Shown piece by piece: positions 1 to 7,707 of a stretch of DNA of 64,000 nucleotides. Source of the stretch: UBA11591 sp040220895 (GTDB taxonomy: Bacteria > Bacteroidota > Bacteroidia > Flavobacteriales_E > Vicingaceae); NCBI GenBank assembly GCA_040220895.1, contig JAVJVY010000019.1:1-64000 (forward strand), in the 5' to 3' direction. The notes below the pieces were generated by a model. That model was not told the origin of the DNA and did not search any database. It was given only the letters and a program-made list of their open reading frames with translations. The translations under genes and the position numbers were made by a program. The number at the start of each line of letters is the position of its first letter. Within the stretch, counting starts at the first letter, position 1.

Positions 1-1
1 T

Positions 2-631
2 GGTGGATTGGCTTATACTATTCATGGCATGACAGGAGGCAAAACTACACCTGGTGGTTTGGCTGCAGCGGTGTTAGGTGGTGCAGCTATCGGTGCGGGT
101 GCGGCTGGTGGATTTGGAGGAGGTGGCTCAGGAGGTTCTGGCGGTGGAGGATTCAGCCCAAAAACGGCAAGCGACTTTTTGTCTATGGCTAATGGGATAC
201 ATAAGGGAGTTAAAGATAGCCAAGACAACAGTAAACCGCTGGGTGATCCAATTGATTTAGGTTCGGACGATTTACTAAATAAGACTAAAAGAAAATTTGA
301 AACAATTTATAAGGAAGGGTTGCGTCCTAAACAGAAGGAAATATTTGAAGAGGGAACTCATATAGAGCACAACCATATCGAAAATCTTTGGTATTCCTCA
401 TTATATAATATTCAAACTAAGGAATACTCTTCAGGGCGGGGTGGAATTAAACTTCGCGTAATGATGTTTGACCTTGATAGAGTTGCGCATCATTTCAGAA
501 TTGGTGATGGCGGAGGTGTATATAATTACTCTATTCAATTAAGGGATGTAAAAAAATCAGTTTTATCTGAAATTCAGTTTACTAATGGTAAGGATTTTAA
601 ATCATATAGAAAGTTTATTTTTGGAAGGTAG
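2..631 (+). CDS. C-terminal part of a large secreted/polymorphic-toxin-like protein (partial at left edge)
   Basis: The reading frame is already open at the first bases, so this is the 3' end of a longer gene and its N-terminus lies outside the window. About residues 12-50 form a Gly/Ala-rich stretch ending in a GGGGSGGSGGGG-type linker, as is often seen between the core of a large secreted or RHS-like protein and a variable C-terminal domain. The last 140 residues are polar and charged, with HIEHNHIENLW and a final YRKFIFGR, and I do not recognise a family. The base composition is clearly more AT-rich than the neighbouring housekeeping genes. A lipoprotein gene begins one base after the stop, which suggests a co-transcribed effector/immunity arrangement; that function is inference only. 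Seen: open frame, glycine linker, tight downstream gene. Confidence 0.6.
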   Translation, partial: GGLAYTIHGMTGGKTTPGGLAAAVLGGAAIGAGAAGGFGGGGSGGSGGGGFSPKTASDFLSMANGIHKGVKDSQDNSKPLGDPIDLGSDDLLNKTKRKFETIYKEGLRPKQKEIFEEGTHIEHNHIENLWYSSLYNIQTKEYSSGRGGIKLRVMMFDLDRVAHHFRIGDGGGVYNYSIQLRDVKKSVLSEIQFTNGKDFKSYRKFIFGR

Positions 632-632
632 G

Positions 633-1121
633 TTGAAGAGAAAAATATTTGCGTCATTCTTTCTTACTTTAATTTCAATTTATGGGTGTCAAGAAAATTC
701 TTTTGAAGCTACCAATAAATTAAAAAGCAAAGTACAAGACACCATAATTTCACATTTGAGTGAAAAGCTGCTGATAATTGGGAGAGTTGATAAAGTTCTA
801 TTCTATGATTTCAATATAATCACTGTACAAGATTCTTTAGAAGATGTTATATCCACCATTAGATATGATATGTTCGTTTACCTAGAAAATAAATCTCCTG
901 TTCCAGATTCTTTAACTTTTGCACTCGATTCATTAGAAAAATGTAAATTATCAAATCCAAATGCTGTCACAGGATACCTGAATGGGTGCAAAATAAATAT
1001 AATTGACTCTTTGGGTAGGAATAAGCAGTTTAACTTTCTTATAACTCTCAATAAATATTTTAAAATTGTTGAGATTGATGATATCGGAAGGGTATTGGAA
1101 ATAGCTCCTCCAGATTCCTAG
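633..1121 (+). CDS. Putative lipoprotein, possible immunity partner (TTG start)
   Basis: A 162-residue protein read from a TTG at 633, one base after the preceding stop. An in-frame ATG-free extension to 585 would overlap the upstream gene and spoil the signal peptide, so TTG 633 is preferred. Read from there it begins MKRKIFASFFLTLISIYGC: a basic n-region, a hydrophobic core and Cys19 in a lipobox-like setting, so a type II (lipoprotein) signal peptide is likely. The mature part is about 143 residues, without a recognised domain. Tight coupling to the end of a glycine-linker protein fits an immunity protein anchored in the envelope, but this rests on gene order only. It could equally be a lipoprotein cargo gene of an old mobile element. 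AT-rich like its partner. Confidence 0.6.
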   Translation: MKRKIFASFFLTLISIYGCQENSFEATNKLKSKVQDTIISHLSEKLLIIGRVDKVLFYDFNIITVQDSLEDVISTIRYDMFVYLENKSPVPDSLTFALDSLEKCKLSNPNAVTGYLNGCKINIIDSLGRNKQFNFLITLNKYFKIVEIDDIGRVLEIAPPDS

Positions 1122-1231
1122 GTATATCAAACAAACTAGAAACGTCCTTTGAGGGGGAAATGGTTTAAATCTTAATTCTCCCAAAGTGCTATCTTTTGCT
1201 TCCAAACCGAGCTAGCGAGATTCATAGCCTG

Positions 1232-1246
1232 CCCCGCTATGCGGGG
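1232..1246. repeat. Short GC-rich stem-loop
   Basis: CCCCGC at 1232-1237 pairs with GCGGGG at 1241-1246 around a TAT loop, in an otherwise AT-rich region 40 bases before the recombinase remnant. No T-run follows, so it is not an obvious terminator. It may be part of a dispersed repeat or of an old recombination site. Confidence 0.4.
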
Positions 1247-1287
1247 AGCACCCTTTAAAATAGACTCGCAGCGAATAAAACCTAGAC

Positions 1288-1366
1288 ATGGAGCAGAAAA
1301 TAGCAATCTATACTAGAGTATCTACCCAAGACCAAACTTGAAAGACAAATGACGTATGATTTATGA
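1288..1366 (+). pseudogene. Serine recombinase (resolvase) N-terminal remnant, frameshifted
   Basis: From ATG 1288 the frame reads MEQKIAIYTRVSTQDQT and stops at 1339. IYTRVSTQDQ is the catalytic-serine signature of resolvase/invertase-type recombinases (YxRVSxxxQ, with Ser13 in this reading as the nucleophile). Shifting frame at 1337 continues LERQM, exactly the residues that follow in the family, so a single missing base broke the gene; the shifted frame stops at 1364. The rest of the catalytic domain and the DNA-binding domain are absent. This is therefore a dead gene fragment, most likely left by an integrative element. Seen: motif and frameshift; inferred: origin from a mobile element. 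Confidence 0.75.
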
Positions 1367-1376
1367 CGTCTGACTT
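1349..1376. repeat. Two tandem 14-bp repeats
   Basis: ATGACGTATGATTT (1349-1362) is followed directly by ATGACGTCTGACTT (1363-1376), with two mismatches. A partly inverted relative, AAATCATACCTCATACG, lies at about 1388-1404. The repeats begin inside the decayed recombinase frame. Confidence 0.5.
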
Positions 1377-1423
1377 ATGAAAGAAAAAAATCATACCTCA
1401 TACGCCATACATCTCTAACCCCT

Positions 1424-1453
1424 AAAAATGGCGCAAGCGTCTGCTTGTGCCAT
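1424..1453 (-). terminator. Rho-independent terminator of the grpE-dnaJ-ABC run
   Basis: ATGGCGCAAGC (1428-1438) pairs with GCTTGTGCCAT (1443-1453) around a 4-base loop, with one non-Watson-Crick position. On the minus strand the stem is followed by a run of Ts (1427-1424). It lies 32 bases downstream of the permease stop, the right place to end transcription of that operon. Confidence 0.65.
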
Positions 1454-1484
1454 TGCTGGGAATTCTGAATCGGTATAGTGGTCA

Positions 1485-2816
1485 CTACTCCTTATAACGC
1501 AGCCACTTCCAAAGTTCTCGATAAGAGGTCTTTTTTCCGTACATCAGAATGCCCGTGCGGTAAATGCGTCCGGCCATCCACGTGAAAGCGATGAAGGTTG
1601 TAATCAAAAGGCCCATTGACAAGAGTACTTCGGTGTAATGAACACCAAATGGAATTCTGACCATCATAATAATAGGTGATGTCAAAGGAATGATTGAAAA
1701 CCAGAAGGCCAGCGCGCCGTCGGGATTCGCAATTACACTCTGTGCAAGCACAAAGGCAAGTATGAGTGGCACCGTGATTGGAAACATGAATTGCTGCGTA
1801 TCAGCCTCACTGTCAACCGCCGACCCAATAGCGGCGAAAAGCGCGCCGTAAAGCAGGTACCCCCCCAGAAAGTAAAAGACAAAACAAAAGAACAATAACG
1901 GGAAATTCACCAATTCAAGGTTTTGATTTAATTCCGCCATGATGTTTTCCGGATCTTGGCCTTCAGGTGATTGGCCGGAATTTTCAGGAATGAATGCCTC
2001 CATTCTTTGTTGCTCGGTCATGATCTTTTTGCTCGAATCGGTTAGGAAAGCCTGAGCAGTTCCAACAATGACGGAAGTCAACATCACCCATAGTAAAAAC
2101 TGAGTAAGCCCCACTAAGGCTATCCCCAGAATTTTTCCGAGCATTAGTTGAAATGGTTTGACAGAAGATATAATGACCTCGATTATGCGGTTGGTTTTTT
2201 CCTCGATCACTCCCCTCATAACTTGCACGCCGTATAAAAAAATGAAAACGTAAATTAATATAGCACCCGAAAATCCGATGATCATGTTTAGCATGGCAAA
2301 AGATTCTTCCTCCACACCACTCTCGTCAAGGCTTATTGTCAAGACATCGATTTCTGGTTTTAAGGCCTTGAGTTCGCTGATTTTGACGTCGTATTTGATT
2401 CGAATTCTGTCGCGTTCAATAACATTGCCAATGGTATTATTGATGTAATTCAACGTTCGCTGGCTGGGTTGCTTTTTGTGAAATAGCCGAATTGCCCCAG
2501 GAGAGGAATACGTATTTCTTGGTATATATAAAATGGCCGTGTAATTGGTATTAAAAAATTCGGCTTTTGCTTTTATGATGCCTTCTTCCGAATAATCGAA
2601 CATGGTGGTCGATTTGTCTTCAAATTCCTGATAAAAGGCATAGGTTTCATCCACTACTTGTATAATCTGAACGTCCACATCTCTTAATGACAACCAAACG
2701 GGTACGATCATAATGGCGGCCATCAAAAGCGGCCCAAGAATCGTCATAATTATGAATGAACGCTTTCTGATGCGCGAAAGGTATTCCCTTGCAATTATGA
2801 GCCTTATCTTATTCAT
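1485..2816 (-). CDS. ABC-2 type transporter permease (NatB-like)
   Basis: A membrane permease of 443 residues that would pair with the ATPase encoded just upstream. The start is taken at ATG 2816 (MNKIRLIIAREYLSRIRKRSF), which overlaps the last codons of the ATPase gene by 8 bases; a longer frame to 2861 would overlap far more. The family pattern is visible: a first transmembrane helix after a basic N-terminus, a long extracytoplasmic domain of about 150 residues, then five or six clustered helices from about residue 180. This is the ABC-2/NatB architecture linked to Na+ or drug efflux in studied relatives; the substrate here is unknown. A variable polar insert (EQQRMEAFIPENSGQSPEG) sits between helices. 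Co-transcribed with grpE and dnaJ. Confidence 0.85.
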   Translation of the reverse strand: MNKIRLIIAREYLSRIRKRSFIIMTILGPLLMAAIMIVPVWLSLRDVDVQIIQVVDETYAFYQEFEDKSTTMFDYSEEGIIKAKAEFFNTNYTAILYIPRNTYSSPGAIRLFHKKQPSQRTLNYINNTIGNVIERDRIRIKYDVKISELKALKPEIDVLTISLDESGVEEESFAMLNMIIGFSGAILIYVFIFLYGVQVMRGVIEEKTNRIIEVIISSVKPFQLMLGKILGIALVGLTQFLLWVMLTSVIVGTAQAFLTDSSKKIMTEQQRMEAFIPENSGQSPEGQDPENIMAELNQNLELVNFPLLFFCFVFYFLGGYLLYGALFAAIGSAVDSEADTQQFMFPITVPLILAFVLAQSVIANPDGALAFWFSIIPLTSPIIMMVRIPFGVHYTEVLLSMGLLITTFIAFTWMAGRIYRTGILMYGKKTSYRELWKWLRYKE

Positions 2817-3741
2817 TCCCCTGCTGATTATATTGATCAACTGCCTCGATGAATATGTCATTCATGCTGGGAACAACATCGTTCATGCTGATAAGTTCAA
2901 TGTGTGGCAATACGGCTTGCAGCATTTGTTGTTTGGTCACTTCTCCGCGTAATTTTATTTCCACTGTATTTATATTTTTCTCTCCACTTGAGCTGAGCAG
3001 TTCACAACCGGTCCACATGGCATTGGTAAATGCTATCATGTTTCCTTTGAATTGAAGCCTGATCTTATTGGCAGTGAAATTTTGCTTTATTTCACCGAGG
3101 GAACCTTCCAAAATTTTCTTTGATTTATTGATCAGAGCTATTCTGTCGCAAATCTCTTCGACGGACTCCATATTATGGGTTGAAAATATGACGGTAGTCC
3201 CTTTTCGATTTAGTTTAAGGATTTCTTCTTTGATGAGTCTGGTGTTAATGGGGTCAAAACCGCTGAATGGCTCGTCCAGTATCAGTAGTTTGGGCCTATG
3301 AACGACTGTGACTATGAACTGCAATTTTTGTGCCATGCCCTTGGAAAGATCTTCTACGGGCTTATTCCACCAGCCTTCTAGGTTCAGTTTTTCAAACCAT
3401 TTTCTGAGTTCGACGATGGCATCGTGTTTATCCATGCCCTTGAGCATTGAAAGGTACAAGGCCTGCTCACCTACTTTCATTTTCTTGTACAATCCCCGCT
3501 CTTCGGGCAAGTATCCAATCAGCGATGTATCTGTCAGTGATAGGTCTTTTCCCTTCAGGCTAACCATACCGCTATCGGGTGCGGTGATCCGGTTTATGAT
3601 GCGAATCAAGGAGGTTTTTCCTGCACCATTGGGGCCGAGAAGGCCAAAAATGCTCTTCCTGGGAACTTCAAAACTCACCTCGCTCAGTGCGATGTGGTCG
3701 TCGTATTGTTTAGAAACCTGATTAACGCTTAAAAAGCTCAA
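2809..3741 (-). CDS. ABC transporter ATP-binding protein (NatA-like)
   Basis: The 310-residue nucleotide-binding subunit that powers the overlapping permease. Visible motifs: Walker A GPNGAGKT at 36-43, Q/E-loop region YLPEERGLY near 78-85, signature LSKGMAQ at 132-138, Walker B LLILDEP at 152-158 and the H-loop His189 in STHN. After residue about 215 comes the extra C-terminal domain found in exporters of the ABC-2 class (DUF4162-like). The last codons contain the start of the permease gene, so translation of the two is probably coupled. It lies 61 bases after dnaJ on the same strand. The substrate cannot be read from the sequence. Confidence 0.9.
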   Translation of the reverse strand: MSFLSVNQVSKQYDDHIALSEVSFEVPRKSIFGLLGPNGAGKTSLIRIINRITAPDSGMVSLKGKDLSLTDTSLIGYLPEERGLYKKMKVGEQALYLSMLKGMDKHDAIVELRKWFEKLNLEGWWNKPVEDLSKGMAQKLQFIVTVVHRPKLLILDEPFSGFDPINTRLIKEEILKLNRKGTTVIFSTHNMESVEEICDRIALINKSKKILEGSLGEIKQNFTANKIRLQFKGNMIAFTNAMWTGCELLSSSGEKNINTVEIKLRGEVTKQQMLQAVLPHIELISMNDVVPSMNDIFIEAVDQYNQQGNE

Positions 3742-3802
3742 TTCTGCCGTGGATTAGGCTGTCAAAAATATAAAAATAACCTCCCCTTGGATGTCTTCAC
3801 CG

Positions 3803-4954
3803 CTATTCCCTGAAATGGTCTCGCATTCGTTCGAACCAACCCTTTTCTTTCCGGTTTGGAGCAGGTTCAAAATTCGATGATTTCTTGAACGTTTCGATGA
3901 CCACTTTCTCTTCTTTGGACAGTTTTTTTGGCGTCCAAATGTTGACGTTGACGAGTAGGTCTCCCTTACCGTAACCATTGATATCAGGGATGCCTTTACC
4001 ACGAAGACGCAAGACTTGCCCGCCTTGTGTACCAGGTTCGATTTTGATCTTGGCTTTTCCTCCAACAGTGGGAACTTCCTGGCTACAGCCAAGAACAGCA
4101 TCTGCAAAATTGATGTACAAGTCATAAAGCAAATTGACTCCGTCTCTTTTTAGAACGTCATCTTCTATTTCTTCAATGACCACAATCAGATCTCCATTGA
4201 TGCCATTTCTGGGTCCTGCATTGCCCTTGCCATTGACCGATAGCTGAATGCCGTCCATCACTCCGGCCGGAATGTTGATCTCTATGACTTCTTCCCCATG
4301 AACGATCCCATCGCCGTGGCAATTGTTGCATTTATCAGAAATGGTTTGCCCTTCGCCGCCACAGGCAGGACATGTTGAAGATGTCTGCATCTGCCCTAAA
4401 ATAGTATTGGTAACCCTTGTGACGTGACCCGACCCATGGCAGGTACCACAAGAAGAAAACCCAGACCCTTTTTCTGCTCCCGAGCCACTGCACTCCTGAC
4501 AACTCAGGTACTTTTTGACTTTTATTTTCTTCTTGACCCCGTTGACGATTTCATCCAGCGTCAATTTTACTTTGACCCTTAAATTAGTACCTCGATTGAC
4601 CCGTCGTCCACGCCGCGAGCCGCCGCTAAAACCACCAAATCCGCCTCCGAAGGCATCTCCAAAGATGTCACCGAATTGAGAGAAGATGTCATCCATGTTC
4701 ATTCCACCGCCCCCAAATCCCTGGCCGCCTTTCATACCGGCATGCCCAAATTGATCGTAGCGCTGACGTTTTTGAGGATCCCTCAAAACCTCATATGCCT
4801 CGGCGGCTTCCTTGAAACTTTCTTCGGCCTGCTTATCGTCTGGATTCTTGTCTGGGTGAAATTTCAGCGCTTGTTTGCGGTAAGCTTTCTTAATCTCAGT
4901 TTCGGATGCCGTTTTACTTACACCTAGTATTTCGTAATAATCCCTTTTTGACAT
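3803..4954 (-). CDS. dnaJ: Chaperone protein DnaJ
   Basis: Hsp40 co-chaperone that binds unfolded proteins and stimulates the DnaK ATPase in the cytoplasm. At 383 residues it has normal length. The J domain occupies 1-70 with HPD at 33-35; a Gly/Phe-rich linker follows at 75-117; the zinc-binding domain carries four CxxCxGxG repeats at 152-159, 169-176, 195-202 and 209-216, all intact; the C-terminal substrate domains fill the rest. It begins 10 bases after the grpE stop, so the two are co-transcribed. dnaK itself is not in this window. Confidence 0.97.
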   Translation of the reverse strand: MSKRDYYEILGVSKTASETEIKKAYRKQALKFHPDKNPDDKQAEESFKEAAEAYEVLRDPQKRQRYDQFGHAGMKGGQGFGGGGMNMDDIFSQFGDIFGDAFGGGFGGFSGGSRRGRRVNRGTNLRVKVKLTLDEIVNGVKKKIKVKKYLSCQECSGSGAEKGSGFSSCGTCHGSGHVTRVTNTILGQMQTSSTCPACGGEGQTISDKCNNCHGDGIVHGEEVIEINIPAGVMDGIQLSVNGKGNAGPRNGINGDLIVVIEEIEDDVLKRDGVNLLYDLYINFADAVLGCSQEVPTVGGKAKIKIEPGTQGGQVLRLRGKGIPDINGYGKGDLLVNVNIWTPKKLSKEEKVVIETFKKSSNFEPAPNRKEKGWFERMRDHFRE

Positions 4955-4964
4955 TCAATTTGTT

Positions 4965-5549
4965 TTACGCTCCAATTACAACCTTGGTATAACGAATCAC
5001 CTTATCTTCAAGCATATATCCCTTTTCGACTTCATCCAACACCTTTCCTTTCATCTTGTTATCAGGGGCCGGTACCTGACTGATGGCTTCGTGAAAATTA
5101 ACATCAAAATCCTTTCCCGTTGATGTTTCTATGGCTTTTAGGCCTTGTTGATTTAAAGTGTTCAGCAATTTCTGATAGATCAATAAAACGCCTTCTCTGA
5201 ATGAGTCAGATTCATTGCTTTCATCTGCCTTCATGGCTCTTTCAAAATCATCCAGGACAGGGAGAATCGAAACGATTACTTCTTCTCCTGCTGTTTTAAA
5301 AAGTTCTATTCGCTCTTTAGCCGTTCTTCGTCTGAAGTTTTCGAATTCAGAATACAGACGAAGAAACTTGTTGTTCAATTCTTCAATTTTCTCGTTAGCT
5401 AAGGTCAATTCATCCTTTTCAGGTTCCTCTTGCTTTTGCTCTTCGGTCTTATTTTCTTCATCCTGAACTTCTTCATCAGATTGATTAATAACGGACTCAC
5501 TATTCATTACTTCCTCTTTTTCTGGATTAACTTTATCTTCTTCTTTCAT
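4965..5549 (-). CDS. grpE: Nucleotide exchange factor GrpE
   Basis: Releases ADP from DnaK and so sets the pace of the DnaK-DnaJ folding cycle. The 194-residue protein starts with about 50 acidic, low-complexity residues, then a long coiled coil containing LRLYSEFENFRRRTAKER, and ends with the beta-domain signature around VLDEVEKGYMLEDKVIRYTKV. First gene of the grpE-dnaJ-ABC run. A sigma-54-like promoter lies about 85 bases upstream, which would place this heat-shock pair under a control different from the TAnnTTTG promoters of its neighbours. Confidence 0.96.
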   Translation of the reverse strand: MKEEDKVNPEKEEVMNSESVINQSDEEVQDEENKTEEQKQEEPEKDELTLANEKIEELNNKFLRLYSEFENFRRRTAKERIELFKTAGEEVIVSILPVLDDFERAMKADESNESDSFREGVLLIYQKLLNTLNQQGLKAIETSTGKDFDVNFHEAISQVPAPDNKMKGKVLDEVEKGYMLEDKVIRYTKVVIGA

Positions 5550-5633
5550 TTCTTATTTCATCATTTTACTGGCGACAGAAGGCCATTACATATAACACCA
5601 TCACTGCACAATGATCCTGTGCTTTTAGACCAT

Positions 5634-5650
5634 TGCAAATTTTCTGCCAG
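5634..5650 (-). promoter_or_regulatory. Sigma-54-like promoter upstream of grpE
   Basis: On the minus strand CTGGCAGAAAATTTGCA has the GG (-24) and GC (-12) dinucleotides separated by exactly 10 bases, as in the TGGCAC-N5-TTGC consensus. The distance to the grpE ATG is about 85 bases. A match to consensus and correct spacing are seen; that a RpoN protein uses it is inference, since rpoN is not in the window. Confidence 0.5.
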
Positions 5651-5675
5651 TTTTAGTAATTGGACAAAATGGCAG
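5644..5675. repeat. Inverted repeat over the grpE promoter
   Basis: CTGCCA (5644-5649) and TGGCAG (5670-5675) are inverted copies 20 bases apart; the first contains the -24 element of the sigma-54-like promoter. A second, perfect short palindrome CCTTAAAATTTAAGG lies next to it at 5677-5691. Possible operator or partial terminator for tlpA upstream; not proven. Confidence 0.4.
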
Positions 5676-5698
5676 GCCTTAAAATTTAAGGTTGAATG

Positions 5699-6247
5699 CT
5701 AGTTTATTGCGAATTTCTGGAGGGTGGATTCCAAGGCGGCTCCTCTCAGGTTCTTAGCGATGATAATTCCTTCCCCATCGATCAGATAGTTCGTGGGAAT
5801 ACCACTGACGCGGTATTTCTTGGCAGGTTCTGATTGCCATCCGCCAAGATCACTTACGTGAGACTCCCAGTTAAGTCTATCAGAAATAATGGCTTGTTGC
5901 CATCGCTCTTTCGATTTGTCTAGTGAAACACCGTAAATGGTAAAACCCTTGCCATTTTTAAACTTCTTGTCCTTGTATTTTTCGTAAGTCCTGACCACGT
6001 TTGGATTTTCCATCCGGCACGGACCACACCAAGAAGCCCAAAAATCAATTAAAACGACCTGCCCTTTTAATGACGAAAGGCTTACTTCTTTGCCATTGGG
6101 ATCCTTGTACTTCAATTCAGGTGCCTTGTTACCGACATTGAGTCCTACAATAATTTCCTCACTTTGAGGATTTAGCAGGGTTACATTGTCAATAGTAAAG
6201 GCACTAAAGACAACAGCGAAAATGATCAGGGTACTTAAATATTTCAT
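5699..6247 (-). CDS. TlpA/ResA-like thioredoxin-fold protein
   Basis: A thiol:disulfide oxidoreductase of the peroxiredoxin/TlpA group, probably exported. The 182 residues start with MKYLSTLIIFAVVFSAFTI, an N-terminal signal or anchor segment. The redox centre is WASWCGPC with Cys74 and Cys77, preceded by the usual LKGQVVLIDFWA strand. The cis-Pro region is VSGIPTNYLID. Such proteins reduce or guard thiols in the periplasm of Bacteroidota; the client is unknown. It is in the same direction as murA and grpE but has its own TAnnTTTG element upstream, so it is probably transcribed on its own. Confidence 0.88.
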   Translation of the reverse strand: MKYLSTLIIFAVVFSAFTIDNVTLLNPQSEEIIVGLNVGNKAPELKYKDPNGKEVSLSSLKGQVVLIDFWASWCGPCRMENPNVVRTYEKYKDKKFKNGKGFTIYGVSLDKSKERWQQAIISDRLNWESHVSDLGGWQSEPAKKYRVSGIPTNYLIDGEGIIIAKNLRGAALESTLQKFAIN

Positions 6248-6267
6248 GATTCTTCCAGATTAGAGCA

Positions 6268-6275
6268 CAAATGTA
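6268..6275 (-). promoter_or_regulatory. TAnnTTTG -7 element upstream of the TlpA-like gene
   Basis: TACATTTG on the minus strand, 21 bases before the ATG, matches the Bacteroidota primary-sigma -7 consensus. I see no good -33 TTTG at the usual spacing. Confidence 0.5.
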
Positions 6276-6374
6276 CGCTTGAAAAACGAATTCAGTGTGT
6301 AATTATTTTAACTATGCTTGGAAAGCTTAATGTCAAGATGAAGTATTATCAGAACCCATGTTTGACTTTAAATT

Positions 6375-7685
6375 TTAGGATTCCACCCGAGTAATATCCG
6401 CTCCCAGAGCGCGTAGTCGTTTGTCGATGTATTGATAGCCCCTGTCAATTTGTTCTATATTATTGATCACACTCTGGCCATCAGCCGAAAGCGCGGCAAT
6501 CAAAAGTGCTACTCCGGCGCGTATATCGGGCGAAGTCATTTGAATGCCTCTCAGCGCCTGTGTGCGATCTAATCCATTTACAGCGGCACGGTGTGGATCG
6601 CATAGAATGATCTGCGCCCCCATGTCAATTAGTTTGTCGACAAAAAACAACCTGCTTTCGAACATTTTCTGATGTATCAGCACACTGCCTTTTGCCTGGG
6701 TGGCAACAACTAGAAAAACGCTCAATAAATCCGGAGTAAGTCCTGGCCAAGGGGCATCTGCAATGGTTAAAATGGAACCGTCAATAAATGATTCGATCTC
6801 ATAGCTTTCCATGGGGTGTAATACAATGTCATCGCCTTCAATATCAAAGTAAATACCCATTTTATTATACGTGACTGGAATCAATCCTAGATCTGGATAA
6901 CTGACGTTTTTAATTCTGATCTTCGACTTGGTCATAGCCGCCAGTCCAATGAAACTACCTATTTCGATCATGTCGGGTAAGATGCGATGCGATGTTCCTC
7001 CAAGTTGTGAAACTCCGTCTATGGTCAAAAGATTAGATCCTATACCGGTAATTTTAGCACCCATTCGCACCAACATTTTGCAAAGCTGTTGCAGGTAAGG
7101 TTCACAGGCAGCATTGTAAATGGTCGTGGTGCCCTTTGCCATGACCGCAGCCATCACGATGTTTGCAGTCCCCGTCACCGAAGCCTCTTCCAGCAACATG
7201 TACTTTCCGGTTAATTGCTTGGCTCTTACCTCGTAGATCTCATTTTTTTTATCGTAATGAAAGTCGGCACCTAATTCTTGAAAGCCAATAAAGTGGGTGT
7301 CTAATCTCCTTCTACCTATTTTATCTCCTCCGGGTTTAGGTATAAATCCTTTGCCGAAACGAGAAAGAAGCGGGCCCAGGATCATCACTGAGCCCCTCAG
7401 GCCGGAACCTTTTTTTCTAAATAGATCTGATTTCAAGTAGTCTAGGTCAACTTTTGCCGCTTTGAACCGGAAACTGCCTTCATTCAATCGCGTCACTTCG
7501 ACACCCAGATCTTCCAATAATTCAATAAGTAATTTAACATCCCTGATTTCGGGGATGTTATCTATCAACACCTCTTCCTCTGTTAGCAATACAGCGCAGA
7601 TTACTTGAAGAGCTTCGTTCTTTGCCCCTTGAGGGATCAGTTCTCCGTTTAGTTGTTTTCCTCCTTGTACAATGAATGAGCTCAT
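6375..7685 (-). CDS. murA: UDP-N-acetylglucosamine 1-carboxyvinyltransferase (MurA), Cys-to-Asp type
   Basis: Catalyses the first committed step of peptidoglycan synthesis, adding enolpyruvate from PEP to UDP-GlcNAc in the cytoplasm. At 436 residues it is near full family length. Lys22-Asn23 (GAKNEAL) bind the substrate. In the mobile active-site loop the catalytic Cys of E. coli MurA (GGCTIGARP) is replaced by Asp121 in GGDKIGRRR. Asp at this site keeps activity but removes the thiol that fosfomycin alkylates, so intrinsic fosfomycin resistance of the enzyme is expected. Gene order DUF4290-murA is frequent in Bacteroidota. A terminator-like hairpin separates it from DUF4290 upstream. Confidence 0.95.
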   Translation of the reverse strand: MSSFIVQGGKQLNGELIPQGAKNEALQVICAVLLTEEEVLIDNIPEIRDVKLLIELLEDLGVEVTRLNEGSFRFKAAKVDLDYLKSDLFRKKGSGLRGSVMILGPLLSRFGKGFIPKPGGDKIGRRRLDTHFIGFQELGADFHYDKKNEIYEVRAKQLTGKYMLLEEASVTGTANIVMAAVMAKGTTTIYNAACEPYLQQLCKMLVRMGAKITGIGSNLLTIDGVSQLGGTSHRILPDMIEIGSFIGLAAMTKSKIRIKNVSYPDLGLIPVTYNKMGIYFDIEGDDIVLHPMESYEIESFIDGSILTIADAPWPGLTPDLLSVFLVVATQAKGSVLIHQKMFESRLFFVDKLIDMGAQIILCDPHRAAVNGLDRTQALRGIQMTSPDIRAGVALLIAALSADGQSVINNIEQIDRGYQYIDKRLRALGADITRVES

Positions 7686-7707
7686 GATTCTTGATTGTAA
7701 CTCCTAA

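Larger units (their letters stand above)
1122..1484. other. Non-coding junction region between accessory patch and ABC operon
   Basis: A 363-base stretch without an intact gene. It holds a 6-bp GC stem-loop (1232-1246), a frameshifted serine recombinase N-terminus (1288-1366), two tandem 14-bp repeats (1349-1376), an imperfect inverted copy of part of that repeat (about 1388-1405) and a strong hairpin that serves as a minus-strand terminator (1424-1453). It looks like the decayed edge of an integrated element rather than a normal intergenic spacer. Confidence 0.6.

Noticed and set aside
3754..4125. 123-residue minus-strand frame overlapping dnaJ in another frame
   Set aside because: It lies mostly inside the intact dnaJ C-terminus, with no domain or start support.
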